From NCBI GenBank assembly GCA_020216965.1, contig JAIWOJ010000120.1, forward strand, positions 1 to 6,807: a DNA stretch of 6,807 bases, written 5' to 3'. Made by a program: the position numbers and the translations under genes. The notes beneath the pieces are model-generated. The model had not been told where the DNA came from. It searched no databases and worked only from the letters and a program-made list of their open reading frames with translations. This document shows, piece after piece, positions 1-6,519 of this stretch (within the stretch, counting starts at the first letter, position 1; the number at the start of each line of letters is the position of its first letter). This DNA comes from Prosthecobacter sp. Lineage in GTDB: Bacteria > Verrucomicrobiota > Verrucomicrobiia > Verrucomicrobiales > Verrucomicrobiaceae.

Positions 1-541
1 CGATCATCAGCGCCATGATTTGGATTTGATAAGCGAGGAAGAAAAAGATGTAGCAAATCACCCCGATGACGATCATGCAGAAATTCGCAATGATCTTTGC
101 GATGTAGTCGATGAGCCCCAAGGGATCGAGCATACCGAAGATATCAAAAATGCCATCTGGGCTGGAGGACAGGTCCAGCTCTGTAAAAGAATCGCCAAAC
201 GAATCGAGGATGCCGGAGGGATCGAGCTTGAGTGCTTCTAGCAACTCATCACTGAGCCAAGTGCGGCAGTCCAACATCCATTGAGGATAATGAGGCATCA
301 CGATGGCCACCAAACCTACCATGAGGATCTGGCCAAACATCCCGTCCAGGCTGCCACTCATCAGCCCCTTGTACACTTGGAAAAGTAGGCCCGCGAAGGC
401 TAGGCCCAGAGTGAGCGGGAGAAGGGTGTCAAAGACCAATACACAGATGTCCCGCATGTCCCCTTCAAAGAAGGGGTTCATGATCTCCTGCAGAGACGAC
501 ATGACGCCGTCTGCGAAGAAGATGGGCAAGGTATCAATCAT
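1..541 (-). CDS. virB6: VirB6/TrbL-like polytopic T4SS membrane protein (3' end beyond left edge)
   Basis: The frame is open for 180 codons from the ATG at 541 to the window edge, so the C-terminus is missing. Hydrophobic segments lie at about residues 33-57, 67-83 and 149-180. Between the second and third is a loop of about 65 residues that is acidic and leucine-rich and carries three PxG-hydrophobic-hydrophobic-D repeats (residues 108, 128, 140). VirB6 proteins are inner-membrane channel components with several transmembrane helices and a large periplasmic loop. The topology here, and the position right after a VirB5-like gene, fit that family. It starts 34 nt after the preceding stop, consistent with one operon. 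No Shine-Dalgarno sequence precedes the ATG. The assignment rests on topology and gene order rather than a diagnostic motif; TrbL is the same family under another name. Confidence 0.72.
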   Translation of the reverse strand, partial: MIDTLPIFFADGVMSSLQEIMNPFFEGDMRDICVLVFDTLLPLTLGLAFAGLLFQVYKGLMSGSLDGMFGQILMVGLVAIVMPHYPQWMLDCRTWLSDELLEALKLDPSGILDSFGDSFTELDLSSSPDGIFDIFGMLDPLGLIDYIAKIIANFCMIVIGVICYIFFFLAYQIQIMALMI

Positions 542-575
542 GACTGGAGCCTAAAGGGATGCGGAACAATTAGAT

Positions 576-1490
576 TCAAGGGTTAGTCGGCGGGGTTTCC
601 TGGCTAGGCTTCCGCCACTGCACGCTTGGCCCCTTGGTGGAATTCTTTGCCCGTCCGGGATTGGTGCCATTTTCTAGATATTCACGGGCCTTGGCCATCG
701 CCGCATCACGCGCATCTTTGACGGCATCACGGCGGGAGGCCTTGCTGCTGCTTCCAGGCACCTCAGACTCTGCATCATTTTCCATCTGAGCCAGCTCAGC
801 AGCGGCCTTGCGGCTAGCGCTGGCCTGTAGCTTCATCTCCCGCTCCAGCACCTCCATGTCTGTGAATGCCTGCTGGGCGGTGCGGTCCGCGCCGGCAATC
901 TGCCCCTGCAGCACTTGGATCAGGGTGCTGTATTTCTGGATGGAGGCAAGGTCGGTGGCACCTTCCAGATCCTGCATGGCCTGCGTCATTTCAGTGGTGA
1001 GGCTTTTTTTGAGAGCCAGCGCCTCCTCGCGCACGCGGCGGTATTCATCAATGTCAGCCAGCATTTTGCCTTCGATCTTATACTTGTCAGCATCGCGCGT
1101 GCGCGTGGTGCCATCCTCCAGCGTCACGGTTTCCTGCACCGGGGTGGCGATGCCGTAGGTCTCACGGCCAAAGATGATCTTGCCATCCGCATCGTTAAAC
1201 ATCTGCGCGCGCTCAGCCTGTGTCTTGAGCAGCGCAGCCTGCTGCATCGCTGACTGCTTGACCACCTGCATGGCACCGGCGTAGAGACCGCTGGGGTCAC
1301 CTGCGCGGTCGATTTGCTGCTGGAGCTTGGCGTTTTGCTGCTCTGCCTGCTGGAGGATGGCGTTGAGCTTGGCGATGACTTCTTCCGTTTTCAGATTCAA
1401 TGACTCGTCAAAAACGAGGGAGGCTCCCTGACCCCAGGCCGCAGCAGCGGCCAGGCAGAGTATGGCGGCAATCCAGGCGGGTGTTTTCAT
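576..1490 (-). CDS. VirB5/TrbJ-like secreted coiled-coil T4SS protein
   Basis: This 304-residue protein begins with a classical signal peptide: Lys2, a hydrophobic Ala/Leu core at residues 5-18, and likely cleavage near AWG-QG-A (about residues 19-23). The mature part is mostly predicted helix, with Gln/Ala-rich heptad-like stretches at about 35-62, 75-98, 140-175 and 185-240. The tail (about 245-304) is charged and Ser/Pro/Lys-rich and looks disordered. VirB5 and TrbJ proteins are exported alpha-helical minor pilins or adhesins at the T4SS pilus tip. Length, signal peptide, helical content and the place directly before a VirB6-like gene all fit. It starts 18 nt after the lipoprotein stop. 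Sequence identity to named VirB5 proteins is not obvious by eye, so the family call is by context. A generic periplasmic coiled-coil protein is the alternative. Confidence 0.65.
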   Translation of the reverse strand: MKTPAWIAAILCLAAAAAWGQGASLVFDESLNLKTEEVIAKLNAILQQAEQQNAKLQQQIDRAGDPSGLYAGAMQVVKQSAMQQAALLKTQAERAQMFNDADGKIIFGRETYGIATPVQETVTLEDGTTRTRDADKYKIEGKMLADIDEYRRVREEALALKKSLTTEMTQAMQDLEGATDLASIQKYSTLIQVLQGQIAGADRTAQQAFTDMEVLEREMKLQASASRKAAAELAQMENDAESEVPGSSSKASRRDAVKDARDAAMAKAREYLENGTNPGRAKNSTKGPSVQWRKPSQETPPTNP

Positions 1491-1508
1491 GGCATGGCAG
1501 GTTTTGGG

Positions 1509-2048
1509 TTATTCGACGACTTCGATAAAGGCACGACGTGGCTCAACGAGGACGCCATCGGTGGTGACATGCTCAGGCACCGGCACCTCGTAGTAGCGAC
1601 GCTGGAGTTCTGCTCCGCCGCCGGGGCGCTCAGCATCTCGCTTTAGCCAATAGAGTTCCTTGATGGCATCACTGCGGCCCTTATTGTAACCATCTAGATA
1701 CTTCTGGCGGATTTCATTTTTCGAGAAGCTGTCGGTAAGGGCACCTGCCGCATAGCCACCGACGGCACCGGCGATGAGGCCAGCGTTGTCGTCTAAAAAG
1801 CTGCCGTTGCCGTTGTTGCCTCCATTGGTAGAGACGCTCGTGGAGCCGCCGCTACCCGTGCTGGTAGCTGTGACGTTGCCATTCCCCCGATTGTTACCAC
1901 GGCCACCGAGAAGGCCGTCTCCCAGGAGGGCACCGACGAGACCGCCCGTAGCTGCACCGATGAGACCTTTGTTCATGCCGCCTTCGCTGTTCGCGCAGGA
2001 GGCCAGGGAGGCACAAAGGGCGGGGATGAGGAGGATGCGCGTTTTCAT
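1509..2048 (-). CDS. Glycine-zipper lipoprotein of the T4SS operon
   Basis: The 179-residue product has a lipoprotein signal peptide with lipobox LASC, putting the acylated cysteine at residue 18. The next residues are Ala-Asn, with no Asp at +2, which suggests an outer-membrane destination if E. coli sorting rules apply. Two glycine-zipper-like segments follow (about 28-49, and 89-104 with GAVGGYAAGA), separated by a low-complexity Gly/Asn/Ser/Thr linker (50-83). The C-terminal 70 residues are charged and end in an EVPVPEH...EPRRAFIEVVE region. The start codon overlaps the VirB4 stop as ATGA, so translation is probably coupled. Small lipoproteins in T4SS loci include VirB7, TrbH and entry-exclusion proteins. 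The position between virB4 and virB5 does not settle which, and the glycine zippers resemble SlyB or 17-kDa antigen-type proteins. Lipoprotein status is secure; the T4SS role is inferred from context. Confidence 0.8.
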   Translation of the reverse strand: MKTRILLIPALCASLASCANSEGGMNKGLIGAATGGLVGALLGDGLLGGRGNNRGNGNVTATSTGSGGSTSVSTNGGNNGNGSFLDDNAGLIAGAVGGYAAGALTDSFSKNEIRQKYLDGYNKGRSDAIKELYWLKRDAERPGGGAELQRRYYEVPVPEHVTTDGVLVEPRRAFIEVVE

Positions 2049-4744
2049 TTTTTCGACTTGGCTTGACTGAGAATCATCTTGTAGGCGTCGCCGCCGTATT
2101 CCTTGAGCTGTTCGTTCTGGCGTTCAAAAGCCTCACCGGAGGTGGCAGAGGCTAGGATCATTTCCTTCGATGCCTGATGGCGACCGATGGCGATCTTGGG
2201 CCGTCCTGTCGCTTCATGGTAATAGACGAAGCTGCCGTAGGGGTCGGTCTTCATCTCGGAAGGGTCAGGGAAGCTGGTTACCTGCCTCTTGGTCACTGAG
2301 GGGATGCGGAAGCCCTCGCTCATGCTCTCGACATCGCGTTGGTCTGGCTGCTTCAGCATGAACATGACACGGGAGTTACCGACAACGGAAGAGCGCACGG
2401 GGTGATCTTTGATGCGCTGGAACTGCTGGATGATGGAGAAGACCCAGCAGGAGTACTTTCTCATGCGCTCGTAATATTCGCGTGTGATGCGGTCCCCATC
2501 CGGCATGGCGAGAAAGGCGGAGAGCTCCTCCAGGATGACGCGCTTGCGGGTGGAGCGCGGGCGGCGCATGATCTCCTTACGCAGGTCGTTGGTGATCATA
2601 AAGGCAGCCACGGTGCGCAGCTCGCGCGCGCTCTCGGGGATGTAGCTCAGCTCAAAGTGAACCACTTTGCCACTGAGATCGACATTGTTCACGCCGTCCA
2701 AGATCGCCCCGTAGCGGCCGGTGCGGCTCCAGGGCTCAAGGAGCATCCGCAGTAGGCCCAGATCCTCATGCGCCTTGCGCTGACGGCTCTCAAGGTTCAG
2801 CAGCTCGACGAACTGGCTGTGCGTGGGCATGTCCTCTGGGCTCATGAGGGTGTAGCCCATGCTCATGAGGTCCCACTGATTGCCTGGATCATTGAGGAAG
2901 TCCTCCAAGCGAGCGGGGTCCACTTGGGTGCGGTTGAGTTCGCTGGCGAAGGGGTCGCCGTCCTGGAACTCTACCCAAAAATCCACCCAGGCATCGCTGA
3001 GCTGAGTGCCCTGAGGCATGCGCTTTTTCCGCCAGGCGTCGGCAATAGCGACACGCCTTGCGGCCTCGGCACGTAGGTCAGCATGGCGCCCAGCCCAGGT
3101 CTCAAACTGATCGATATAGAGGCGCTCGATCTGCTTGGACAGCAGCGCCTGGCGCAGCCGATCGCGATCAATGTCCGGCGGCGGGCCTGCCATGAGGTGG
3201 GCGACAGCTGTGGCACCGCCGAGCTGGTCGGGACTGAGAGGCAGGCCACGGGTGTCAAAGTAGTTGAATGTGAGGTTGCCATTGGGCTGCACGATGATCG
3301 GCTGGCAGCCATAGAGGCGGGTGAAGAGATTGTAGCTGAGCCCCTCCTCGACGATCGCCGTGTAGTCGTAGTAGGGTGCCGTTTGGCTGAGGAGGTCGAT
3401 GGTAAAGACTGATTTTCCGGCACCTGAGGCACCAAACATGATGCCGTGCTCAGGCCGCATGGCACCTTCTTTACCGACGAACGTGGTGCAGCCCACCAAG
3501 GCACCGCGTGGGCCATCGTAGATGGCCTCCGCATCCTCTAGATCACCCGTAGGGGTGCTGGAGATGGGCACCAAGTCGGCTAAGTTCACGTCTTCGACAT
3601 AAAGCTTGAAGTCGTTGTAGTTCGCCCAAGTCCACCCCGGCATGCAGAGCTGCCAGTAGTTGCGCACGCTGGTCGGTAGCGTGGGCTCGTAGGATTGTGC
3701 GCCACCCAGCTTGAGGATGGAGCTGCGGACGGCGGAGAGCTTGCTGGCGCAAACGTCGGCATCCTTGTCCCAGACGCGGACGAGGAGGTGCATCCGGTAG
3801 GGGACGACCTCGTTGGTGCTGAGGCGGCGCACGCGGGTGCGCAGCTTTTGCAGGGTAGCCTCCAGGGATGGCGTCAGCTTGCCACGCTCCAGGCGCGCTA
3901 CCTTGGCCTCAGTGGCTACGCGGTCTTTGTCCACATCCCCCGCCTCAATGTTGCAGACGATCTGATAGTCTAGAAAGTCTAGCTGGGTGAGCGTGCGCAT
4001 CATCCCGATGTAGGTGAACTTGGGCAGGGACTTCATCACGCACACGGCTTGGTGAAAGCCGTCTAGCTTGAAGGTGCTACTCCCCATGCGCACAGGTGCA
4101 GCCTCGCTATTGAAACACATCTCGGCGACGGTTTTGCTGGGATCATAGAGATCGTCGAGCTTCAGCGCCTCATTCTCAAAGGCACTGGGGTTAAAGTAAC
4201 GGTAGAAGGACTCAAAGTGATCCATGTCCCCCATGGGAGTGACGCGGCCTCCCAGGGTGCCAAATTGCTGACGCAGAGCCTCCTCTAGCTCTCCCTGCTC
4301 ACGCTTGGCGGCTTGCAGCAATTCTTCGTAATATTGGCGACCTCCACCCATTGCCCTGCCCTGGATCTTGCTGGTAAAGAAGAACTGGAGGTGCTCCCGG
4401 CGCAGTTTGTGATCTTTGATTTTACGATCGTAGCGTTGGTAACGCTCTTCACGGCACCGGGTGGACCAGCGATCCTGGGGAAGTTTTTCCGTTTTTTCAC
4501 GATAGCGCTCAAGCTCCTTGCGGTAGTCGCTATCCACGCTCCAGGCCACTTGCAGCCGTAGCTCTGGGCGCACCATGCGCAGCAGCACGCGCAGGTTATC
4601 CTCCAGCGCCATGAGCCAGGAGGCGTCTGTGTTTTCCGTATCTGGCAGCTCGACGTTATAGCCTCTACCAATGGCACCGCCGCGCTGTAGGCCGCGGTAG
4701 ATGATGAGATCCTCGTCGAGGTAGGAGTTGATGAAACGAGCCAT
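2045..4744 (-). CDS. virB4: VirB4-family T4SS ATPase
   Basis: This 899-residue protein is the ATPase that powers pilus assembly and substrate transfer at the inner membrane. Its N-terminal half (about 1-410) matches the CagE/TrbE/VirB N-domain layout, with a long charged helical region at 70-160. The C-terminal half is a RecA-like motor. Walker A is GASGAGKS at residues 438-445. The Walker B candidate is KRVILEEL at 734-741, with Glu-Glu where many VirB4 proteins have Asp-Glu. A downstream SIIQQFQRI segment (770-778) is the likely glutamine sensor motif. The family-typical NYFDTRG-like segment sits near 494-500. At 899 residues it is longer than the usual roughly 800, with much of the excess apparently between the Walker motifs. 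It starts 13 nt after the VirB3-like stop and overlaps the next gene by 4 bp. Confidence 0.94.
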   Translation of the reverse strand: MARFINSYLDEDLIIYRGLQRGGAIGRGYNVELPDTENTDASWLMALEDNLRVLLRMVRPELRLQVAWSVDSDYRKELERYREKTEKLPQDRWSTRCREERYQRYDRKIKDHKLRREHLQFFFTSKIQGRAMGGGRQYYEELLQAAKREQGELEEALRQQFGTLGGRVTPMGDMDHFESFYRYFNPSAFENEALKLDDLYDPSKTVAEMCFNSEAAPVRMGSSTFKLDGFHQAVCVMKSLPKFTYIGMMRTLTQLDFLDYQIVCNIEAGDVDKDRVATEAKVARLERGKLTPSLEATLQKLRTRVRRLSTNEVVPYRMHLLVRVWDKDADVCASKLSAVRSSILKLGGAQSYEPTLPTSVRNYWQLCMPGWTWANYNDFKLYVEDVNLADLVPISSTPTGDLEDAEAIYDGPRGALVGCTTFVGKEGAMRPEHGIMFGASGAGKSVFTIDLLSQTAPYYDYTAIVEEGLSYNLFTRLYGCQPIIVQPNGNLTFNYFDTRGLPLSPDQLGGATAVAHLMAGPPPDIDRDRLRQALLSKQIERLYIDQFETWAGRHADLRAEAARRVAIADAWRKKRMPQGTQLSDAWVDFWVEFQDGDPFASELNRTQVDPARLEDFLNDPGNQWDLMSMGYTLMSPEDMPTHSQFVELLNLESRQRKAHEDLGLLRMLLEPWSRTGRYGAILDGVNNVDLSGKVVHFELSYIPESARELRTVAAFMITNDLRKEIMRRPRSTRKRVILEELSAFLAMPDGDRITREYYERMRKYSCWVFSIIQQFQRIKDHPVRSSVVGNSRVMFMLKQPDQRDVESMSEGFRIPSVTKRQVTSFPDPSEMKTDPYGSFVYYHEATGRPKIAIGRHQASKEMILASATSGEAFERQNEQLKEYGGDAYKMILSQAKSKK

Positions 4745-4757
4745 CCAGGAGGAGGAA

Positions 4758-5141
4758 TCAGATTTGAGGTTCTTTGTTTTTGGGATCTTGGATCCAGTCC
4801 AGGGCTAGCGGCTCTACTTGGCGTGGAGAGAAATAGGAGCCTCCGGACAACTTGATGATGAGCCATTCTCCAAGCTCCACATCATAGCTCGGTGGCTTGC
4901 CCTGTTTAAGTCCGAAGCAGTAAAAACTCACGAGCACGAGGGGAATGGCAGCACCGATAACCGCAGCAGGCATGTTGGGCGGATCATCCGCAGCATAGCG
5001 GCGGAAGATCAGCAGCGAGAGCATGAGCGCGAACATGAAGAAGAGGGCGTTCAGCCCCTCAAAGCCCGCAATGCCCTGCTGGACCTCGCGGCCCTCATTG
5101 GTCTCATGCAGGCGAATGCCCTGCTGCTGCTCTGCGGCCAT
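4758..5141 (-). CDS. virB3: VirB3/TrbD-like inner-membrane T4SS protein
   Basis: The 127-residue product has a polar Gln/Glu-rich N-terminus and two closely spaced hydrophobic segments (about 30-47 and 58-78) separated by a short polar loop. A charged C-terminal part contains GKPPSYDVELGEWL (81-94). VirB3 and TrbD are small one- or two-helix inner-membrane proteins that work with VirB4, and their genes almost always sit between the pilin and the ATPase, as here. The hairpin-forming 97-nt gap lies upstream; virB4 begins 13 nt downstream. There is no signal peptide, which fits VirB3. The conserved Pro-Pro-x-Tyr after the second helix recalls the Pro/Tyr patch of VirB3-like proteins, but I cannot align it here. 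Assignment is mainly from size, topology and order. Confidence 0.72.
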   Translation of the reverse strand: MAAEQQQGIRLHETNEGREVQQGIAGFEGLNALFFMFALMLSLLIFRRYAADDPPNMPAAVIGAAIPLVLVSFYCFGLKQGKPPSYDVELGEWLIIKLSGGSYFSPRQVEPLALDWIQDPKNKEPQI

Positions 5142-5175
5142 AGTGAATGGGATGACGGATTTGTCACTGCATCAG

Positions 5176-5221
5176 CCTAGCCCCGGCGCGCCCGATCTTC
5201 ATGAACGCGCCGGAGCCCAGG
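5176..5221 (-). promoter_or_regulatory. GC-rich intercistronic hairpin between pilin and VirB3 genes
   Basis: In the mRNA sense the perfect arms CCGGCGCG (5213-5206) and CGCGCCGG (5190-5183) enclose a 15-nt loop. Outside them, CCUGG-G-CU (5221-5214) pairs with GGCUAGG (5182-5176) through a single bulged G and two G-U pairs, giving about 15 base pairs over 46 nt. It begins 17 nt after the pilin stop and ends 34 nt before the VirB3-like start. No T-run follows, so it is not a standard intrinsic terminator. A 3' stabilising or processing hairpin that favours pilin mRNA, or a partial attenuator, is the likely role (inference). Confidence 0.62.
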
Positions 5222-5238
5222 CAGCACTCTGCCAAGGA

Positions 5239-5556
5239 TTAGTTGCGCCCCATGTTGACGGTGTCAGCGGAGTCGGTGCCATCACTACCTGCGGAGAACA
5301 TGACTTTGACGATGACGAAGGACAGACCGCCGATGCCAGCGCCGACGAGGCCGTAGAGCACGCGCTCCGTCTGGCCCATCATGAACATGACGGCAGAGAA
5401 GAGCAGGCCGCCGAAAGCCAGGACGAGGCCAACCATGTTGAGGATGCTGACGATGCCGCTCATGTTACCGGCCAGGGTGGTTTCGGTGGTCTGCGCGAGG
5501 GGCATGGTGAAGCGCAGAATGTTCGCGCCGAGGGTGGAGATGGCGATGGGGTTCAT
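5239..5556 (-). CDS. virB2: VirB2/TrbC-like major pilin subunit
   Basis: This 105-residue protein has the VirB2/TrbC layout. A short mildly hydrophobic N-terminal leader is followed by a possible signal cleavage around PLA-QTT (residues 19-24). A first long hydrophobic helix covers about 34-60 and a second about 66-87, joined by a short polar turn (GQTER), with a polar C-terminal tail. VirB2 pilins are inserted in the inner membrane and polymerise into the T4SS pilus. It is the first gene of the T4SS set, followed by virB3- and virB4-like genes in canonical order. The leader has no basic N-region, so either export is atypical or the start differs; an internal ATG at codon 18 (MPLAQ) would remove the leader. 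No Shine-Dalgarno sequence is visible before the ATG at 5556. Assignment is from topology, size and synteny. Confidence 0.75.
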   Translation of the reverse strand: MNPIAISTLGANILRFTMPLAQTTETTLAGNMSGIVSILNMVGLVLAFGGLLFSAVMFMMGQTERVLYGLVGAGIGGLSFVIVKVMFSAGSDGTDSADTVNMGRN

Positions 5557-5691
5557 GGAGTGATTAACTTGTGTTTTTGTAGTGTTTCAGGTGTGTGCAG
5601 CGCGCGGCTAAGACCGTTTGCTGCTTGGAGTTAGCCCCTCGCTCACGGGATGTGACGAAAAAAATTCTGCGGCTTCTTTAGCGCCTACTCT
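5557..5691 (-). promoter_or_regulatory. Intergenic region expected to hold the T4SS operon promoter
   Basis: This 135-bp gap lies between the sigma-factor stop and the pilin start, both on the minus strand. A weak sigma-70-like candidate is CTGAAA (5590-5585) with GTTAAT (5568-5563), spacer 16 nt, each matching 4 of 6 consensus bases. It would start transcription at about the pilin ATG, giving a leaderless or nearly leaderless mRNA. An inverted repeat GGCTAA / TTAGCC (5606-5611 and 5631-5636, 19-nt spacer) and a seven-base T-run in the minus sense (5664-5658) are also present. The T-run is preceded only by a very weak stem, so termination of the sigma gene is unproven. Confidence 0.3.
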
Positions 5692-6459
5692 TTAGCGTAA
5701 TGCCAGAGCTTCCCTCAATGCAGCCAACTCCTCCTGCACGGTTTCCTCCGTGGGATCTGCGAGAGTGGCAGCGACGAGATTTTTCATGATCTCCCGGAAG
5801 CGCCTGCGCAGGCGGGACACATTTTGCCGCACGGCATCATGGGACATGCCCAGGTGTTGAGCCAGTTCTGCATCGCTGCCTGAGGTAGCCTGGCTAGGGT
5901 CCAATCGCGGCCTTAGCATCCGAAAAAGCTCTCCTTTCCCTGCTGCGGTTTGCTCCTGGGAGAGCTGGTCCACCGCGGTCTCAATCAGCCGCAGTGCGCA
6001 GAGCCGCTGGTAGGCAGACTCAGGCGTGCGGTGGTCAGGAGCATGGATGGTGATCTCATCCTCAGCCAACGATGCCTCCAGGGAGAGGATCTCCCGCCCA
6101 CCGCCGCGTTTCAGGGCATTGGCCTGGCGCTGCCAGTGCTTGATGTGGCGGCCAAAGGCGGTCAGGAGGTAATTGCGCATTTTCCCCAGATCGGCATCCG
6201 CGCTGGAAAAGATCTCTTTCTCAAGCACAAACCCAAAGAAACTCTGCGTCAAATCTTCCGCATCTGCTGGGGAGATGCCCTGAAAGCGGGCATAGGAATA
6301 GATCGGGCGCCAATAAATGCGGCAGAGTGCCTCCAGTGCGATCCGCCCCGCTGCCGTGTCAGTTCCGCCCCTGGCAGCGATGACGATGCTCCAGCGTGTC
6401 TGCGGGAAAGCTCCGATCTGAGTAGGGGACTGGGCGGGCAAATTCACTCTCCTACTCAT
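5692..6459 (-). CDS. ECF-type RNA polymerase sigma factor (PVC-type)
   Basis: From the preferred ATG at 6459 the protein has 255 residues. It opens with FPQTRWSIV (18-26), followed by a sigma region 2 (about 37-100) with IYWRPIYSYAR and the DAEDLTQSFF core (66-75). Next come an RGGGRE segment (about 108-113), a linker, and a sigma region 4 helix-turn-helix with LAQHLGMSHDAVRQNVSRLRRRFREIM (about 189-215). A C-terminal acidic helical extension follows. This style is common in Verrucomicrobia and Planctomycetes, where such factors often neighbour Ser/Thr kinase genes. The frame stays open upstream to 6660, but the extra 67 residues are Cys/Arg-rich, lack sigma similarity and would overlap the divergent gene, so the shorter start is chosen. 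It would direct polymerase to a specific promoter set; no anti-sigma factor gene is visible nearby. Confidence 0.9.
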   Translation of the reverse strand: MSRRVNLPAQSPTQIGAFPQTRWSIVIAARGGTDTAAGRIALEALCRIYWRPIYSYARFQGISPADAEDLTQSFFGFVLEKEIFSSADADLGKMRNYLLTAFGRHIKHWQRQANALKRGGGREILSLEASLAEDEITIHAPDHRTPESAYQRLCALRLIETAVDQLSQEQTAAGKGELFRMLRPRLDPSQATSGSDAELAQHLGMSHDAVRQNVSRLRRRFREIMKNLVAATLADPTEETVQEELAALREALALR

Positions 6460-6481
6460 TGCGCAGCGTCTGACTTGGGTG

Positions 6482-6499
6482 CAAGCAACGAGATGCTTG
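6482..6499. repeat. Short inverted repeat upstream of the sigma gene
   Basis: CAAGCA (6482-6487) and TGCTTG (6494-6499) are exact inverted copies separated by 6 nt. The element lies 23-40 bp upstream of the sigma ATG and directly abuts the larger palindrome at 6500-6519. It could be an operator half or a small leader hairpin. Six-base arms alone can arise by chance. Confidence 0.3.
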
Positions 6500-6519
6500 T
6501 GTGAGGCAATTTCGTCACA
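6500..6519. promoter_or_regulatory. Imperfect 20-bp palindrome, candidate operator in the divergent promoter region
   Basis: TGTGAGGCAATTTCGTCACA has TGTGA and TCACA outer arms and a central AATT; 16 of 20 positions are symmetric. The centre is 50 bp upstream of the sigma ATG and 98 bp upstream of the kinase-like ATG. The arms match the outer bases of CRP/FNR-like sites, but the spacing is 10 nt, not the 6 nt of CRP. A dimeric regulator binding site is plausible; the regulator is unknown. Confidence 0.4.

Noticed and set aside
2971..3534. Second minus-strand frame of 187 codons inside virB4
   Set aside because: Alternate frame of a clear ATPase gene that includes its Walker A region; Ser/Arg/Pro-rich shadow product.
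4747..4756. AGGAGGAGGA on the plus strand, a perfect Shine-Dalgarno-like run
   Set aside because: No ATG or GTG follows at a suitable distance; the nearest TTG opens only a very short frame. All genes here are on the other strand.
5023..5634. Plus-strand open frame of 203 codons
   Set aside because: It lies antisense across the pilin and VirB3-like genes, and its composition (His/Glu/Asp-rich) is that of a reverse-frame shadow in GC-rich DNA.
5657..5685. Intrinsic terminator for the sigma gene
   Set aside because: A seven-T run exists in the minus sense, but the preceding sequence gives only a 3-bp GGC/GCC stem, too weak to call.
5950..6504. Plus-strand open frame of 184 codons antisense to the sigma gene
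   Set aside because: No domain or signal is visible, and it is fully explained by the conserved sigma factor on the other strand.
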